Below are positions 1 to 8,839 of a DNA stretch of 64,000 nt, piece after piece. The translations under genes and the position numbers were made by a program. The notes beneath the pieces are model-generated. The model was not told the origin of the DNA, ran no database searches, and saw nothing but the letters and a program-made list of their open reading frames with translations. The DNA lies in NCBI GenBank assembly GCA_052171895.1, contig JBQMRN010000003.1:62001-126000 (forward strand). Direction: 5' to 3'. Numbering within the stretch: position 1 is the stretch's first letter; each line of letters starts with the position of its first letter. Source of the DNA: Arsenophonus sp052171895. Its GTDB lineage: Bacteria; Pseudomonadota; Gammaproteobacteria; Enterobacterales; Enterobacteriaceae.

Positions 1-295
1 ATTAGAAGAACTAACAAAAGTACTAGAGGGATCATTAAAGATATTGGCACCATATGGACGGCTATCCATTATTAGTTTTCAGTCATTGGAAGATAGACTG
101 GTTAAGCGTTTTATCCGCGAGCATACCAAAGGACCAAAAGTTCTGGTTGGCTTACCATTAACCGATCTGCAATTAAAAGCAATTGCTAGCCCGATATTGA
201 AAGTATTAGGTAAAATGAAACCAACAGGAACAGAAGTTATCGAAAACCCACGAGCAAGAAGCTCAGTTGTGCGTTTTGCTGAAATGTTGAAATAA
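1..295 (+). CDS. rsmH: RsmH (MraW), 16S rRNA m4C1402 methyltransferase, 3' end only
   Basis: This is the last 97 codons of the SAM-dependent methyltransferase that methylates N4 of C1402 in 16S rRNA. The gene is cut by the window edge; the reading frame is open from base 2 to the TAA at 293-295. The segment LAPYGRLSIISFQSLEDR matches the conserved C-terminal part of RsmH, where most relatives read SFHSLED, so a His is Gln here. The end NPRARSSVVRFAEMLK is also typical. The stop is two bases before ftsL, the standard start of the dcw cluster. Identity is very likely from both sequence and order. Confidence 0.95.
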   Translation, partial: LEELTKVLEGSLKILAPYGRLSIISFQSLEDRLVKRFIREHTKGPKVLVGLPLTDLQLKAIASPILKVLGKMKPTGTEVIENPRARSSVVRFAEMLK

Positions 296-297
296 TA

Positions 298-615
298 ATG
301 ACTGCGGAAAAATATAGCTTAATTAGAATTATTGGTTGCGATATTTTTCAGCACGGAATAGTCCCATTGATTCTGTTGATAGTAATTATCATATCAGCGA
401 TTTCAATTATCACCGTCAGTCATCAAACACGGTTATTAACGACACAAAAGGATTTTATGACAGAAGAAAAAGAATCTTTGGATGTAGAATGGCGAAATTT
501 AATCTTGGAAGAGAGCTCATTAGGAAATCATAGTCTAGTTGAGCGCCTTTCAGTAGAAAGACTAGAAATGATCCATGTAGATCCTATGCAAGAATATATT
601 GTGATCGCTAAATAG
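298..615 (+). CDS. ftsL: FtsL, bitopic divisome protein
   Basis: FtsL forms the FtsQLB subcomplex, which activates septal peptidoglycan synthesis by FtsWI at the inner membrane. The protein has 105 residues, slightly shorter than the 121 of E. coli because the cytoplasmic tail is short. A single hydrophobic membrane segment covers about residues 21-40. It is followed by a heptad-like periplasmic region at 43-75 containing LDVEWRNLILEESSLG, which is nearly identical to E. coli FtsL. The end HVDPMQEYIVIAK is also conserved. No strong Shine-Dalgarno precedes the ATG, which lies two bases after the rsmH stop, so translational coupling is likely (inference). The stop codon is TAG. Confidence 0.95.
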   Translation: MTAEKYSLIRIIGCDIFQHGIVPLILLIVIIISAISIITVSHQTRLLTTQKDFMTEEKESLDVEWRNLILEESSLGNHSLVERLSVERLEMIHVDPMQEYIVIAK

Positions 616-637
616 TTTTAGTGAATAGGTAGATAAC

Positions 638-2407
638 ATGAAGCCTAGATACTCAGTAAAGTATAGAAGACGGTACGAAGAAAAAGTTAGCTATGTTAGC
701 TGGCGTTTCTTGCTATTGTGCGCAGGTATAGGATTGGCATTAATTGGTCTAATTATTCGTGTTACTTATCTGCAAGTTATTAACCCAAAAGATCTTCTTA
801 GAGAAGGTGATATGCGTTCGCTTCGCGTTCAAAAAGTGATAGCTTCACGCGGTATGATAAGTGATCGTGAGGGACGTCAGCTAGCAGTAAGTGTTCCTGT
901 TTATGCTATTTTGGCTGATCCAAAAATAATTTATGAAAATGGTGGATTAACTAATGATAAACGTTGGCAAGCATTAGCAGATGAATTAAGAGTACCTCTC
1001 GATCAAGTGAACCATAAAATTAGTCTTAATCCTAATAATCGATTTGTTTATTTAGCTCGCCAAGTAAATCCATCTGTTGGTGAATATATTAGCAAATTAA
1101 AAATAGCTGGTATTTATTTACGTAAAGAGTCGCGTCGTTATTATCCATCTGGTCCAGTAACCGCTCATTTAATTGGGCTGACAGATATTGATGGGCAGGG
1201 AATTGAAGGAATTGAAAAAAGCTTTAATTATCTGTTAACTGGGGTACCAGGAAAAAGGATAGTGCGTAAAAATCGTTATGGACGGGTTATTGAAGATGTT
1301 TCCTACATTGATAGTCAAGTTGCCCATGACTTGGTATTAAGTATCGACGAACGAATACAGTCATTGGTTTATCGTGAATTAACACGAAGTGTAATGGAAA
1401 ATAAAGCTGAATCGGGTACTGCTATTTTAGTCGATGTTCACACGGGTGAAGTATTAGCGATGGCTAATAGCCCATCCTATAACCCGAACAATCTTGCTGG
1501 TACCCCAACTCAAGTTATGCGAAATCGTGCGATCACCGATGCATTTGAACCTGGTTCAACAGTTAAACCGATGGTTATTATCAGTGCATTGAATAATGGA
1601 ATTGTTAAAGCCAATAGTGTGTTAAATACTCAAGCCTATATGATTAGTGGTCATGAAATTAAAGATGTAGCAAGGTATAATGAGTTATCCATTACCGGTA
1701 TTTTAGAAAAATCAAGTAATGTTGGTGTTTCAAAGTTAGCGTTAGCAATGCCTGCTAATGAACTTCTAGATGTTTATGCTCGTTTTGGTTTGGGTAAACC
1801 AACAAATTTAGGATTAATTGGAGAAAGTAGTGGCATCTTTCCTAATAAAAAAATGCGATGGTCTAAATTTGAAAGGGCCACCTTCTCTTTTGGTTATGGG
1901 CTAATGGTAACACCATTACAGTTAGCGCGAGTTTATGCAACAATTGGTAGTTTTGGTATTTATCGTCCACTATCAATCACAAAAGTTGATCCGCCGGTAT
2001 CAGGTGCTCGTATTTTCCCTGAGGCGATTATGCGTACAGTAGTTGGGATGATGGAAAGTGTTACATTGCCTGGTAGTGGCGGTGTTCTCGCCGCAGTTAA
2101 GGGTTATAGAATAGCAATTAAGACAGGTACAGCAAAAAAAGTGGGCAATAATGGTCATTATATTAATCAATATATTGCTTATACGGCTGGCGGGGCACCG
2201 GCAAGTAATCCTCGCTATGCCCTGGTTGTGATTATCAATGACCCTACTGCGGGAAAATATTATGGTGGTGCTGTTTCTGCACCCGTATTTGGAGCTATTA
2301 TGGGTGGCGTTTTACGTTTAATGAATATAAAGCCTGATGCATTGACTTCAGATGGTAATGAATTAGTAATTAACAAGATAAAAGAGGATACAAGTGGCAG
2401 ATCGTAA
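638..2407 (+). CDS. ftsI: FtsI (PBP3), septal peptidoglycan transpeptidase
   Basis: This is the class B penicillin-binding protein that crosslinks septal peptidoglycan together with FtsW. It has 589 residues, a cytoplasmic N-terminus with one membrane anchor at about residues 24-46, a pedestal domain, and a C-terminal transpeptidase domain. The active-site motifs are all present: S307-T-V-K in EPGSTVKP, the SSN triad at 359-361, and KTGT at 495-498. These positions are nearly those of E. coli PBP3. An AGGT-type Shine-Dalgarno lies just before the ATG. The 3' end overlaps murE by 14 bases. Confidence 0.97.
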   Translation: MKPRYSVKYRRRYEEKVSYVSWRFLLLCAGIGLALIGLIIRVTYLQVINPKDLLREGDMRSLRVQKVIASRGMISDREGRQLAVSVPVYAILADPKIIYENGGLTNDKRWQALADELRVPLDQVNHKISLNPNNRFVYLARQVNPSVGEYISKLKIAGIYLRKESRRYYPSGPVTAHLIGLTDIDGQGIEGIEKSFNYLLTGVPGKRIVRKNRYGRVIEDVSYIDSQVAHDLVLSIDERIQSLVYRELTRSVMENKAESGTAILVDVHTGEVLAMANSPSYNPNNLAGTPTQVMRNRAITDAFEPGSTVKPMVIISALNNGIVKANSVLNTQAYMISGHEIKDVARYNELSITGILEKSSNVGVSKLALAMPANELLDVYARFGLGKPTNLGLIGESSGIFPNKKMRWSKFERATFSFGYGLMVTPLQLARVYATIGSFGIYRPLSITKVDPPVSGARIFPEAIMRTVVGMMESVTLPGSGGVLAAVKGYRIAIKTGTAKKVGNNGHYINQYIAYTAGGAPASNPRYALVVIINDPTAGKYYGGAVSAPVFGAIMGGVLRLMNIKPDALTSDGNELVINKIKEDTSGRS

Positions 2408-3881
2408 TCTACGCGATTTACTTGCACTACTGGATGTTAACGTGCCAGATAAGGTATTACGAGAAATGACGCTTGATAGCCGTAAGGTAGTTGAAGGAGA
2501 CCTATTTTTAGCAGTTAAGGGCCATCAAAAAGATGGACGACAATATATTTCTCAAGCGATAGCGCAAGGTGTTGCCGCAATTATTGCTGAAGCAGAAGGC
2601 GAGACTGAAGCTGGAACGATTAGATATATGGATGGCGTTCCTGTCATTTATATTAAGAATCTGAATAATCAATTATCATTTTTAGCAGGAGAATTTTATC
2701 AACATCCAGCTGAAAAATTGCGATTAATTGGTGTAACAGGAACAAATGGTAAAACAACTACTAGTCAGCTAATTGCTCAGTGGCCGAAATGGCTTGGCGA
2801 AGTTAGTGGCATAATGGGCACAGTGGGTAATGGAATATTAGGACAGATTGTACCTAAAAAAAATACTACCGGCTCAGCTGTTGATGTTCAGGCTGAATTA
2901 CAGTTATTGGTTGATAAACAGGCTACTTTAGTGGTGATGGAAGTCTCTTCTCATGGTTTAGTACAAGGTCGGGTTGCCGCTATTCCTTTCACCGCTACTG
3001 TTTTTACTAATTTAAGTCGTGATCACCTTGATTATCATGGTGATATGGAAAATTATGCAGCGGCAAAATGGTTATTATTTTCAACGCATAAATCTGATAA
3101 ACAGATTATCAATGTGGATGATAATACTGGTTTGCAGTGGCTGAAAAGATTACCACAGGCATGTGCAGTTTCGATGGAGAAACATATACCTGCCGATTGG
3201 CAAGGTGCTTGGGTGTTAGTAGAGCAAGTTGATTATCATGATCGTGGGGCGACCATTTATTTTAATTCAACCTGGGGAAGAAGTTCGCTAGAAAGCCCAT
3301 TAATGGGGCCTTTTAATGTTAATAATGCCATGCTAGCCATGGCAACACTTTTAATGATGGGTTACCCATTTGATGCGGTGATAAAATCATCACATGCCTT
3401 ACAACCGGTTTGTGGACGCATGGAAATCTTCAGTTCCCAAGGATGGCCAACCGTTGTTGTCGATTATGCCCATACTCCTGATGCACTCGAAAAAGCATTA
3501 ATTGCGCTCCGTCTCCATTGTCGTGGAAAACTTTGGTGTGTATTTGGTTGTGGTGGTGATCGAGATAAGGGTAAACGTGCATTGATGGGGAGTGTAGCTG
3601 AACAGTATGCTGATACTGTGGTAGTAACTGATGATAATTCACGTAGTGAAGAATCAAAAGCCATCATTGATGATATTTTAAGCGGTTTTCTTGACGCTGG
3701 TCGTGCAAAACCTATTATTGGACGACTAGAAGCGGTCACTAGTGCAATTATGCAGGCAAATACTGATGATGTCATATTAATTGCTGGTAAAGGTCACGAA
3801 GATTATCAAATTATTGGTGATCGTCGGCTGGATTATTCCGATCGCTTGACGGTAGCCCAGCTATTGGGGATGATGGCATGA
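2394..3881 (+). CDS. murE: MurE, UDP-MurNAc-L-Ala-D-Glu:meso-diaminopimelate ligase
   Basis: MurE is the cytoplasmic ATP-dependent ligase that adds meso-diaminopimelate to the peptidoglycan precursor. It has 495 residues, the same as E. coli. The Mur ligase P-loop GTNGKTTT is at about residues 116-123, with Lys120. The central-domain motif MEVSSHGLVQGR and the C-terminal GRMEIF and VDYAHTPDALEKAL motifs are present. The substrate-selectivity motif, usually DNPR in the diaminopimelate-adding enzymes, reads DNSR at 414-417 here; Asn and Arg are kept. Translation starts at GTG 2394 inside the end of ftsI. The end overlaps murF by four bases (ATGA). Confidence 0.96.
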   Translation: MADRNLRDLLALLDVNVPDKVLREMTLDSRKVVEGDLFLAVKGHQKDGRQYISQAIAQGVAAIIAEAEGETEAGTIRYMDGVPVIYIKNLNNQLSFLAGEFYQHPAEKLRLIGVTGTNGKTTTSQLIAQWPKWLGEVSGIMGTVGNGILGQIVPKKNTTGSAVDVQAELQLLVDKQATLVVMEVSSHGLVQGRVAAIPFTATVFTNLSRDHLDYHGDMENYAAAKWLLFSTHKSDKQIINVDDNTGLQWLKRLPQACAVSMEKHIPADWQGAWVLVEQVDYHDRGATIYFNSTWGRSSLESPLMGPFNVNNAMLAMATLLMMGYPFDAVIKSSHALQPVCGRMEIFSSQGWPTVVVDYAHTPDALEKALIALRLHCRGKLWCVFGCGGDRDKGKRALMGSVAEQYADTVVVTDDNSRSEESKAIIDDILSGFLDAGRAKPIIGRLEAVTSAIMQANTDDVILIAGKGHEDYQIIGDRRLDYSDRLTVAQLLGMMA

Positions 3882-5260
3882 TCCCTATCTCATTGAAGCA
3901 ATTAGCTACTGTGACAGAAGGTTGTCTGGTGCACATAAGTGATCACCAGGCAGCGAGTTTATGGCTTAATATGATAACAAGCAATAGCCGTCAACGACCC
4001 ATTAATGGTTTGTTTATTGCTTTAAAGGGTGAACATTTTGATGGTCATCATTTTGTTAAAGAGGCTGTTACAGCTGGTGCTACGGCATTATTAGTTGAGC
4101 GGTCGTTAAGTATTCACTGTCCACAAGTTATTGTTAAAGATACGCGCTTAGCCATGGGAAAATTAGCCACTTGGGTTCGATTACAAATCCAAGCTAAGGT
4201 TATAGGGCTAACAGGCTCTTCTGGCAAAACTTCGGTTAAAGAGATGGTGGCTGCCATTCTATCTCAATGTGGCACAACACTTTTTACTGCAGGTAATTTC
4301 AATAATGATATTGGGGTACCGTTAACATTATTTCGGTTAACGGAAGAGCACCAATATGCAGTGATTGAAATGGGAGCTAATCATATCGGTGAAATCGCAT
4401 ATACCACTGATGTGGTTAGATCGGATAGTGTATTAGTTAATAATTTATTTGCTGTTCATCTTGATGGTTTTAGTTCGTTAGCAGGTGTTGCTAAGGCAAA
4501 GGGCGAGATTTTTCAGGGATTAGAAGAAAAAGGGACGGCGGTTATTAATTTAGCTAGCCATGATTGGAAAAATTGGCAACCTTATTTCAAGGAAGAACAA
4601 ACCATTTGGCGTTTTTCTATAATGAAACAGCAACAGGCTGATTTTTATGCAGAAAATATTACTACAAAATTAATAGGTACCGAATTTAAATTGCATACAC
4701 CAACCGGTGTTGTTTCAATATTATTACCATTACCAGGTAAGCATAATGTTGCTAATGCATTAGCGGCTAGTGCTTTAGCGATGTCTGTTGGTGCAACGCT
4801 TGAGCAAATTAGGCTTGGATTGGCAGCTGTTCAGCCCATATCAGGTCGTTTATACCCAATCTATTTAGCGCCAGGTAAACTTATTTTAGATGATACATAC
4901 AATGCCAATACCAGCTCTATGATTGCTGCTGCTGCTGTTTTATCTCAAATGCCTGGATACCATATTTTAGTTGTTGGGGATATGGATGAATTAGGTGAGC
5001 AAAGTGAAAAATGTCATCAAGAAGTTGCCATAGCAACTCAGCAAATGAAGCTTGACAGAGTGTTAAGTATTGGTCAACAAAGTATCATTATTAGCCAAAA
5101 GAGTAGTTGCGGCGAGCATTTTACTTCTAAAAAAGAGTTAATTGCAAAACTGATCCCCTTAATAAGAGAACACGAAACCATATCAGTTTTAGTTAAAGGT
5201 TCGCGCAGTACAGCAATGGAAGAAGTTGTACACGCCATACAGGAGTGGTTTTTATGTTAG
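3878..5260 (+). CDS. murF: MurF, UDP-MurNAc-tripeptide:D-Ala-D-Ala ligase
   Basis: MurF adds the D-Ala-D-Ala dipeptide made by Ddl and so completes UDP-MurNAc-pentapeptide. It has 460 residues, close to the 452 of E. coli. The three-domain Mur ligase layout is visible: an N-terminal UMP-binding part with SRQRPINGLFIALKG, the ATPase P-loop GSSGKTS at about 113-119, the NFNNDIGVPLTLF segment, and the C-terminal DDTYNANTSSM motif. The start overlaps the murE stop by four bases. The gene ends in TAG at 5258-5260 after the mraY start, so the two genes overlap by seven bases. Confidence 0.96.
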   Translation: MIPISLKQLATVTEGCLVHISDHQAASLWLNMITSNSRQRPINGLFIALKGEHFDGHHFVKEAVTAGATALLVERSLSIHCPQVIVKDTRLAMGKLATWVRLQIQAKVIGLTGSSGKTSVKEMVAAILSQCGTTLFTAGNFNNDIGVPLTLFRLTEEHQYAVIEMGANHIGEIAYTTDVVRSDSVLVNNLFAVHLDGFSSLAGVAKAKGEIFQGLEEKGTAVINLASHDWKNWQPYFKEEQTIWRFSIMKQQQADFYAENITTKLIGTEFKLHTPTGVVSILLPLPGKHNVANALAASALAMSVGATLEQIRLGLAAVQPISGRLYPIYLAPGKLILDDTYNANTSSMIAAAAVLSQMPGYHILVVGDMDELGEQSEKCHQEVAIATQQMKLDRVLSIGQQSIIISQKSSCGEHFTSKKELIAKLIPLIREHETISVLVKGSRSTAMEEVVHAIQEWFLC

Positions 5261-6336
5261 TTTATTTAGCCAAATATTTAGTTAAATATTTTTCTGGGTT
5301 TAATCTTTTTGCTTATTTGACATTTCGAGCTATTACCAGTTTGTTAACGGCTTTGGTAATTTCGCTATGGATGGGACCTCATTTAATTTTCTATTTGCAA
5401 AAATTACAAATAGGTCAAATTGTACGTGATGAAGGTCCAGAATCGCATTTTAACAAACGTGGTACACCTACCATGGGAGGTCTGTTAATCTTATGTTCTA
5501 TTGTAATTTCAGTCATGCTATGGGCGCGCTTAAATAATCCATATGTTTGGTGCGTATTAGCCGTTTTGTTGGGATATGGTGTTATTGGCTTTATTGATGA
5601 TTATCGTAAAGTGGTAAGTAAAAATCCCAGAGGGTTGATCGCTCGTTGGAAATATTTCTGGCAATCTATATTGGCTTTTGGAGTAGCATTTACTTTATAT
5701 ATCACCGGTAAAAATACGGCAGTCACTCAATTGCTTGTACCTTTTTTTAAAGATGTCATGCCCCAACTTGGTCTGTTTTATATTTTACTGACTTATTTTG
5801 TTATTGTTGGCACAAGTAATGCAGTTAATTTAACTGATGGACTAGACGGCTTAGCAATTATGCCAACTGTTTTTATTTCAGCAGGTTTTGCATTAGTGGC
5901 TTGGGCAACGGGTAATTTTAATTTTGCTAATTATTTAAAAATTCCTTATATCAAGCATGCAGGTGAATTAGTTGTAGTTTGTACGGCAATTGTAGGTGCT
6001 GGTTTGGGGTTTTTATGGTTTAACACTTATCCTGCGCAAGTTTTCATGGGTGATGTTGGCTCGTTGTCATTAGGTGGTGTATTGGGAACGATTGCGGTTT
6101 TATTGCGGCAAGAATTTTTATTATTGATAATGGGTGGCGTGTTTGTCGTTGAAACTTTATCGGTAATTTTACAAGTGGGATCATTTAAACTACGTGGTCA
6201 ACGCATTTTTCGGATGGCGCCGATCCACCATCATTACGAATTAAAAGGGTGGCCTGAACCTCGAGTTATTGTACGTTTTTGGATCATATCATTAATGTTG
6301 GTATTGATTGGATTGCTAACATTAAAGGTACGTTAA
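5254..6336 (+). CDS. mraY: MraY, phospho-MurNAc-pentapeptide translocase
   Basis: MraY is a polytopic inner membrane enzyme that transfers phospho-MurNAc-pentapeptide to undecaprenyl phosphate, giving lipid I. The frame is open from GTG 5245, but I chose ATG 5254. It gives 360 residues beginning MLVYLAKYLVKYFSGFN, exactly matching the E. coli start and length. An AGGAG lies at 5241-5245, eight bases upstream. About ten hydrophobic segments are present. The conserved polar motifs are seen: RDEGPESHFNKRGTPTMGG, the FIDDYRK aspartates, NLTDGLDGLA, and MAPIHHHYELKG. Confidence 0.96.
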   Translation: MLVYLAKYLVKYFSGFNLFAYLTFRAITSLLTALVISLWMGPHLIFYLQKLQIGQIVRDEGPESHFNKRGTPTMGGLLILCSIVISVMLWARLNNPYVWCVLAVLLGYGVIGFIDDYRKVVSKNPRGLIARWKYFWQSILAFGVAFTLYITGKNTAVTQLLVPFFKDVMPQLGLFYILLTYFVIVGTSNAVNLTDGLDGLAIMPTVFISAGFALVAWATGNFNFANYLKIPYIKHAGELVVVCTAIVGAGLGFLWFNTYPAQVFMGDVGSLSLGGVLGTIAVLLRQEFLLLIMGGVFVVETLSVILQVGSFKLRGQRIFRMAPIHHHYELKGWPEPRVIVRFWIISLMLVLIGLLTLKVR

Positions 6337-6338
6337 TA

Positions 6339-7649
6339 ATGGCTAATTATCAGGGTAAAAAAGTTATCATCATTGGATTAGGTCAGACAGGTCTATCTTG
6401 TGTCGACTTCTTTCTCTCTCGCCAGGTTGTGCCACGCATAATTGATACTCGAATAACACCAGCATGTAAGGATAATTTGCCGCCGGAAGTTGCCTGTCAC
6501 TGTGGTAGTTGGAATACTGAATGGTTGATGGCAGCTGATTTAATCGTCGCAAGCCCTGGGATTTCGCTTGCTACCCAAGAATTAAAAATAGCCGCAGATA
6601 AAGGTATTGAAATTATTGGTGATATTGAACTTTTTTGTCGTGAAATAGCTAAACCGATAATTGCTATCACCGGTTCTAATGGTAAGAGTACGGTTACAGC
6701 ATTAGTTGCTGAAATGGCAAAAGCAGCTAATTGGCAAGTGGGAGTTGGTGGCAATATAGGAACGCCAGCGCTAACATTATTAGTAAAAGATTATGACTTG
6801 TATGTATTAGAGCTTTCTAGTTTTCAGCTTGAAACAACATCGAGTTTAAAGGCTGAAGTAGCAACCATATTGAATGTGGCAGAAGATCATATAGATCGAT
6901 ATTTAACAGACGTTGAAAAGTACCGTATGACTAAGTTAGGAATTTATGCTGGCGCTAAAGTTTGTATTATTAATGAACAAGATCCACAAACTTGGCCGTT
7001 ACTCGGCTGTGATGCTCGTTGTATCAGTTTTGGTATTAATAGTGGCGATTATCAATTAAATACTCGTTGCCAAGAACTGCAAATAAAAGGGAAGCCGATT
7101 ATTAATACTGCTGAATTAAGGCTAATTGGACAGCATAACTATCTTAATGGACTGGCTGCCCTGGCTTTAGCAGATGCAGTGAATATTCCACGTAAGGCTA
7201 GTTTAGCAGCGTTAACTCAATATGCAGGTTTACCTCATCGTTGCCAATTAGTTCATCAGCATCAAGGTATTCAATGGATTAATGATTCTAAAGCAACTAA
7301 TGTTGCCAGCACAGAAGCGGCTTTAAAAGCTTTACAAGTAGAGGGAACGCTTTATTTATTATTGGGTGGAGATGGAAAATCAGCAGATTTTTTACCATTA
7401 AAACAATATATTTCAGCAAAAAATATTAAATTATACTGTTTTGGCTATGATGGTTATCAATTAGCAGAGTTAAAACAAAATAGTTTCCTACTAGATACAA
7501 TGGAGCAATGTCTACGTATCATTGCACCAGAATTAAAAGCCGGTGATATGGTGCTTCTCTCACCAGCTTGTGCCAGCTTCGACCAATTTCGTAATTTTGA
7601 ACAACGTGGTGATAGATTTAGCCAATTAGCGAAGGAGTTAGGTCAATAA
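6339..7649 (+). CDS. murD: MurD, UDP-MurNAc-L-alanine:D-glutamate ligase
   Basis: MurD is the cytoplasmic ligase that adds D-glutamate to UDP-MurNAc-L-Ala. I chose ATG 6339 (MANYQGKKVIIIGLG), which gives 436 residues against 438 in E. coli. The frame is open 20 codons further upstream, but that part lies inside mraY and has no counterpart in the family. The N-terminal Rossmann-like glycines GLGQTGLS, the P-loop GSNGKST with Lys116, the GNIG and LELSSFQLE motifs, and the C-terminal NDSKATN, GGDGK and LSPACASFDQF motifs are all present. It starts two bases after the mraY stop. Confidence 0.96.
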   Translation: MANYQGKKVIIIGLGQTGLSCVDFFLSRQVVPRIIDTRITPACKDNLPPEVACHCGSWNTEWLMAADLIVASPGISLATQELKIAADKGIEIIGDIELFCREIAKPIIAITGSNGKSTVTALVAEMAKAANWQVGVGGNIGTPALTLLVKDYDLYVLELSSFQLETTSSLKAEVATILNVAEDHIDRYLTDVEKYRMTKLGIYAGAKVCIINEQDPQTWPLLGCDARCISFGINSGDYQLNTRCQELQIKGKPIINTAELRLIGQHNYLNGLAALALADAVNIPRKASLAALTQYAGLPHRCQLVHQHQGIQWINDSKATNVASTEAALKALQVEGTLYLLLGGDGKSADFLPLKQYISAKNIKLYCFGYDGYQLAELKQNSFLLDTMEQCLRIIAPELKAGDMVLLSPACASFDQFRNFEQRGDRFSQLAKELGQ

Positions 7650-8839
7650 TGATATTTAACTTCAAACGACTAATAAGTTGGGCTGACGGTGAGCCTAATA
7701 ACGATATTCTGGATAAGATCCTTTATGATCGTACCTTAGTTTGGCTTACATTAGGTCTGGCTATAATTGGTTTTATTATGGTGACATCAGCTTCGATGCC
7801 GGTTGGAGAGCGTTTAATGCAAGATCCTTTTTTCTTTGCTAAACGTGATATTCTCTATCTAATTTTATCATTTTGTTTAGCTTTATTAGTCTTAAATATT
7901 CCAATGATGTGCTGGGAAAAATATAATTTTTTATTGTTAATAACCGCATTAATACTGTTATTACTTGTATTGGTTGCCGGCAGCTCAGTTAATGGCTCCT
8001 CTCGTTGGATTAATACCGGTATTATCCGTATACAGCCGTCTGAGATCACAAAATTAGCCTTATTTTGCTATCTATCAAGTTATTTAGTCAGAAAAACCGA
8101 TGAGGTGCGAACACGATTTTTGGGCTTTATCAAACTGATGTGCATTTTAATATTAATCGCTATTCTGCTGTTATTACAACCTGATTTAGGTACAGTAATT
8201 GTGTTGGTTGTGACAACTTTAGCATTGCTATTTCTTGCAGGTGCTAGATTAGTACCGTTTATTATCGGTATTGTTATTTGTGCGGTAGGTGTTATTGACT
8301 TGATCTATTTTGAATCTTATCGTTTACGTCGAATAACCTCTTTTCTTAATCCATGGGCAGATCCTTTTGACAGTGGTTATCAATTAACACAATCTTTGAT
8401 GGCATTTGGGCGTGGTGAATTATGGGGCCAAGGTTTAGGTAATTCTATCCAAAAATTGGAATATTTGCCTGAAGCACATACTGATTTTATTTTCTCGGTT
8501 TTAGCAGAAGAACTAGGTTATATCGGCGTTTTGTTAGTGCTTTTAATGTTATTTTTCGTTCCTTTTCGCAGTATGATGATTGGCAAACGGGCGTTAGATG
8601 CGAAGCAAAATTTCTCTGGTTATTTAGCTTGCTCAATCAGTATCTGGTTCACTTTCCAAGCCTTGGTTAATGTTGGAGTAGCAGCGGGAATGTTACCAAC
8701 TAAAGGATTAACACTACCGTTAATTAGCTATGGTGGCTCTAGCCTATTAATTATGTTTATTGCCATAGCTATCTTGTTACGTATCGATTTTGAAACACGC
8801 CTTAAGAGAACACAAGCCTTTGTAAGGAGAACTAAATGA
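7649..8839 (+). CDS. ftsW: FtsW, SEDS-family septal peptidoglycan glycosyltransferase
   Basis: FtsW is the SEDS-family polymerase that works with FtsI at the septum. It has 396 residues (414 in E. coli; the cytoplasmic N-terminus is shorter) and about ten membrane segments. Characteristic motifs are present: MVTSASMPVGERL, SSVNGSSRWI, the LQPDLGT segment, the periplasmic GYQLTQSLMAFGRGELWGQG loop, and PEAHTDFIFSVLAEELG. The ATG shares one base with the murD stop (TAATG), and the end overlaps murG by four bases, so tight translational coupling is likely. No damage is seen. Confidence 0.96.
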   Translation: MIFNFKRLISWADGEPNNDILDKILYDRTLVWLTLGLAIIGFIMVTSASMPVGERLMQDPFFFAKRDILYLILSFCLALLVLNIPMMCWEKYNFLLLITALILLLLVLVAGSSVNGSSRWINTGIIRIQPSEITKLALFCYLSSYLVRKTDEVRTRFLGFIKLMCILILIAILLLLQPDLGTVIVLVVTTLALLFLAGARLVPFIIGIVICAVGVIDLIYFESYRLRRITSFLNPWADPFDSGYQLTQSLMAFGRGELWGQGLGNSIQKLEYLPEAHTDFIFSVLAEELGYIGVLLVLLMLFFVPFRSMMIGKRALDAKQNFSGYLACSISIWFTFQALVNVGVAAGMLPTKGLTLPLISYGGSSLLIMFIAIAILLRIDFETRLKRTQAFVRRTK

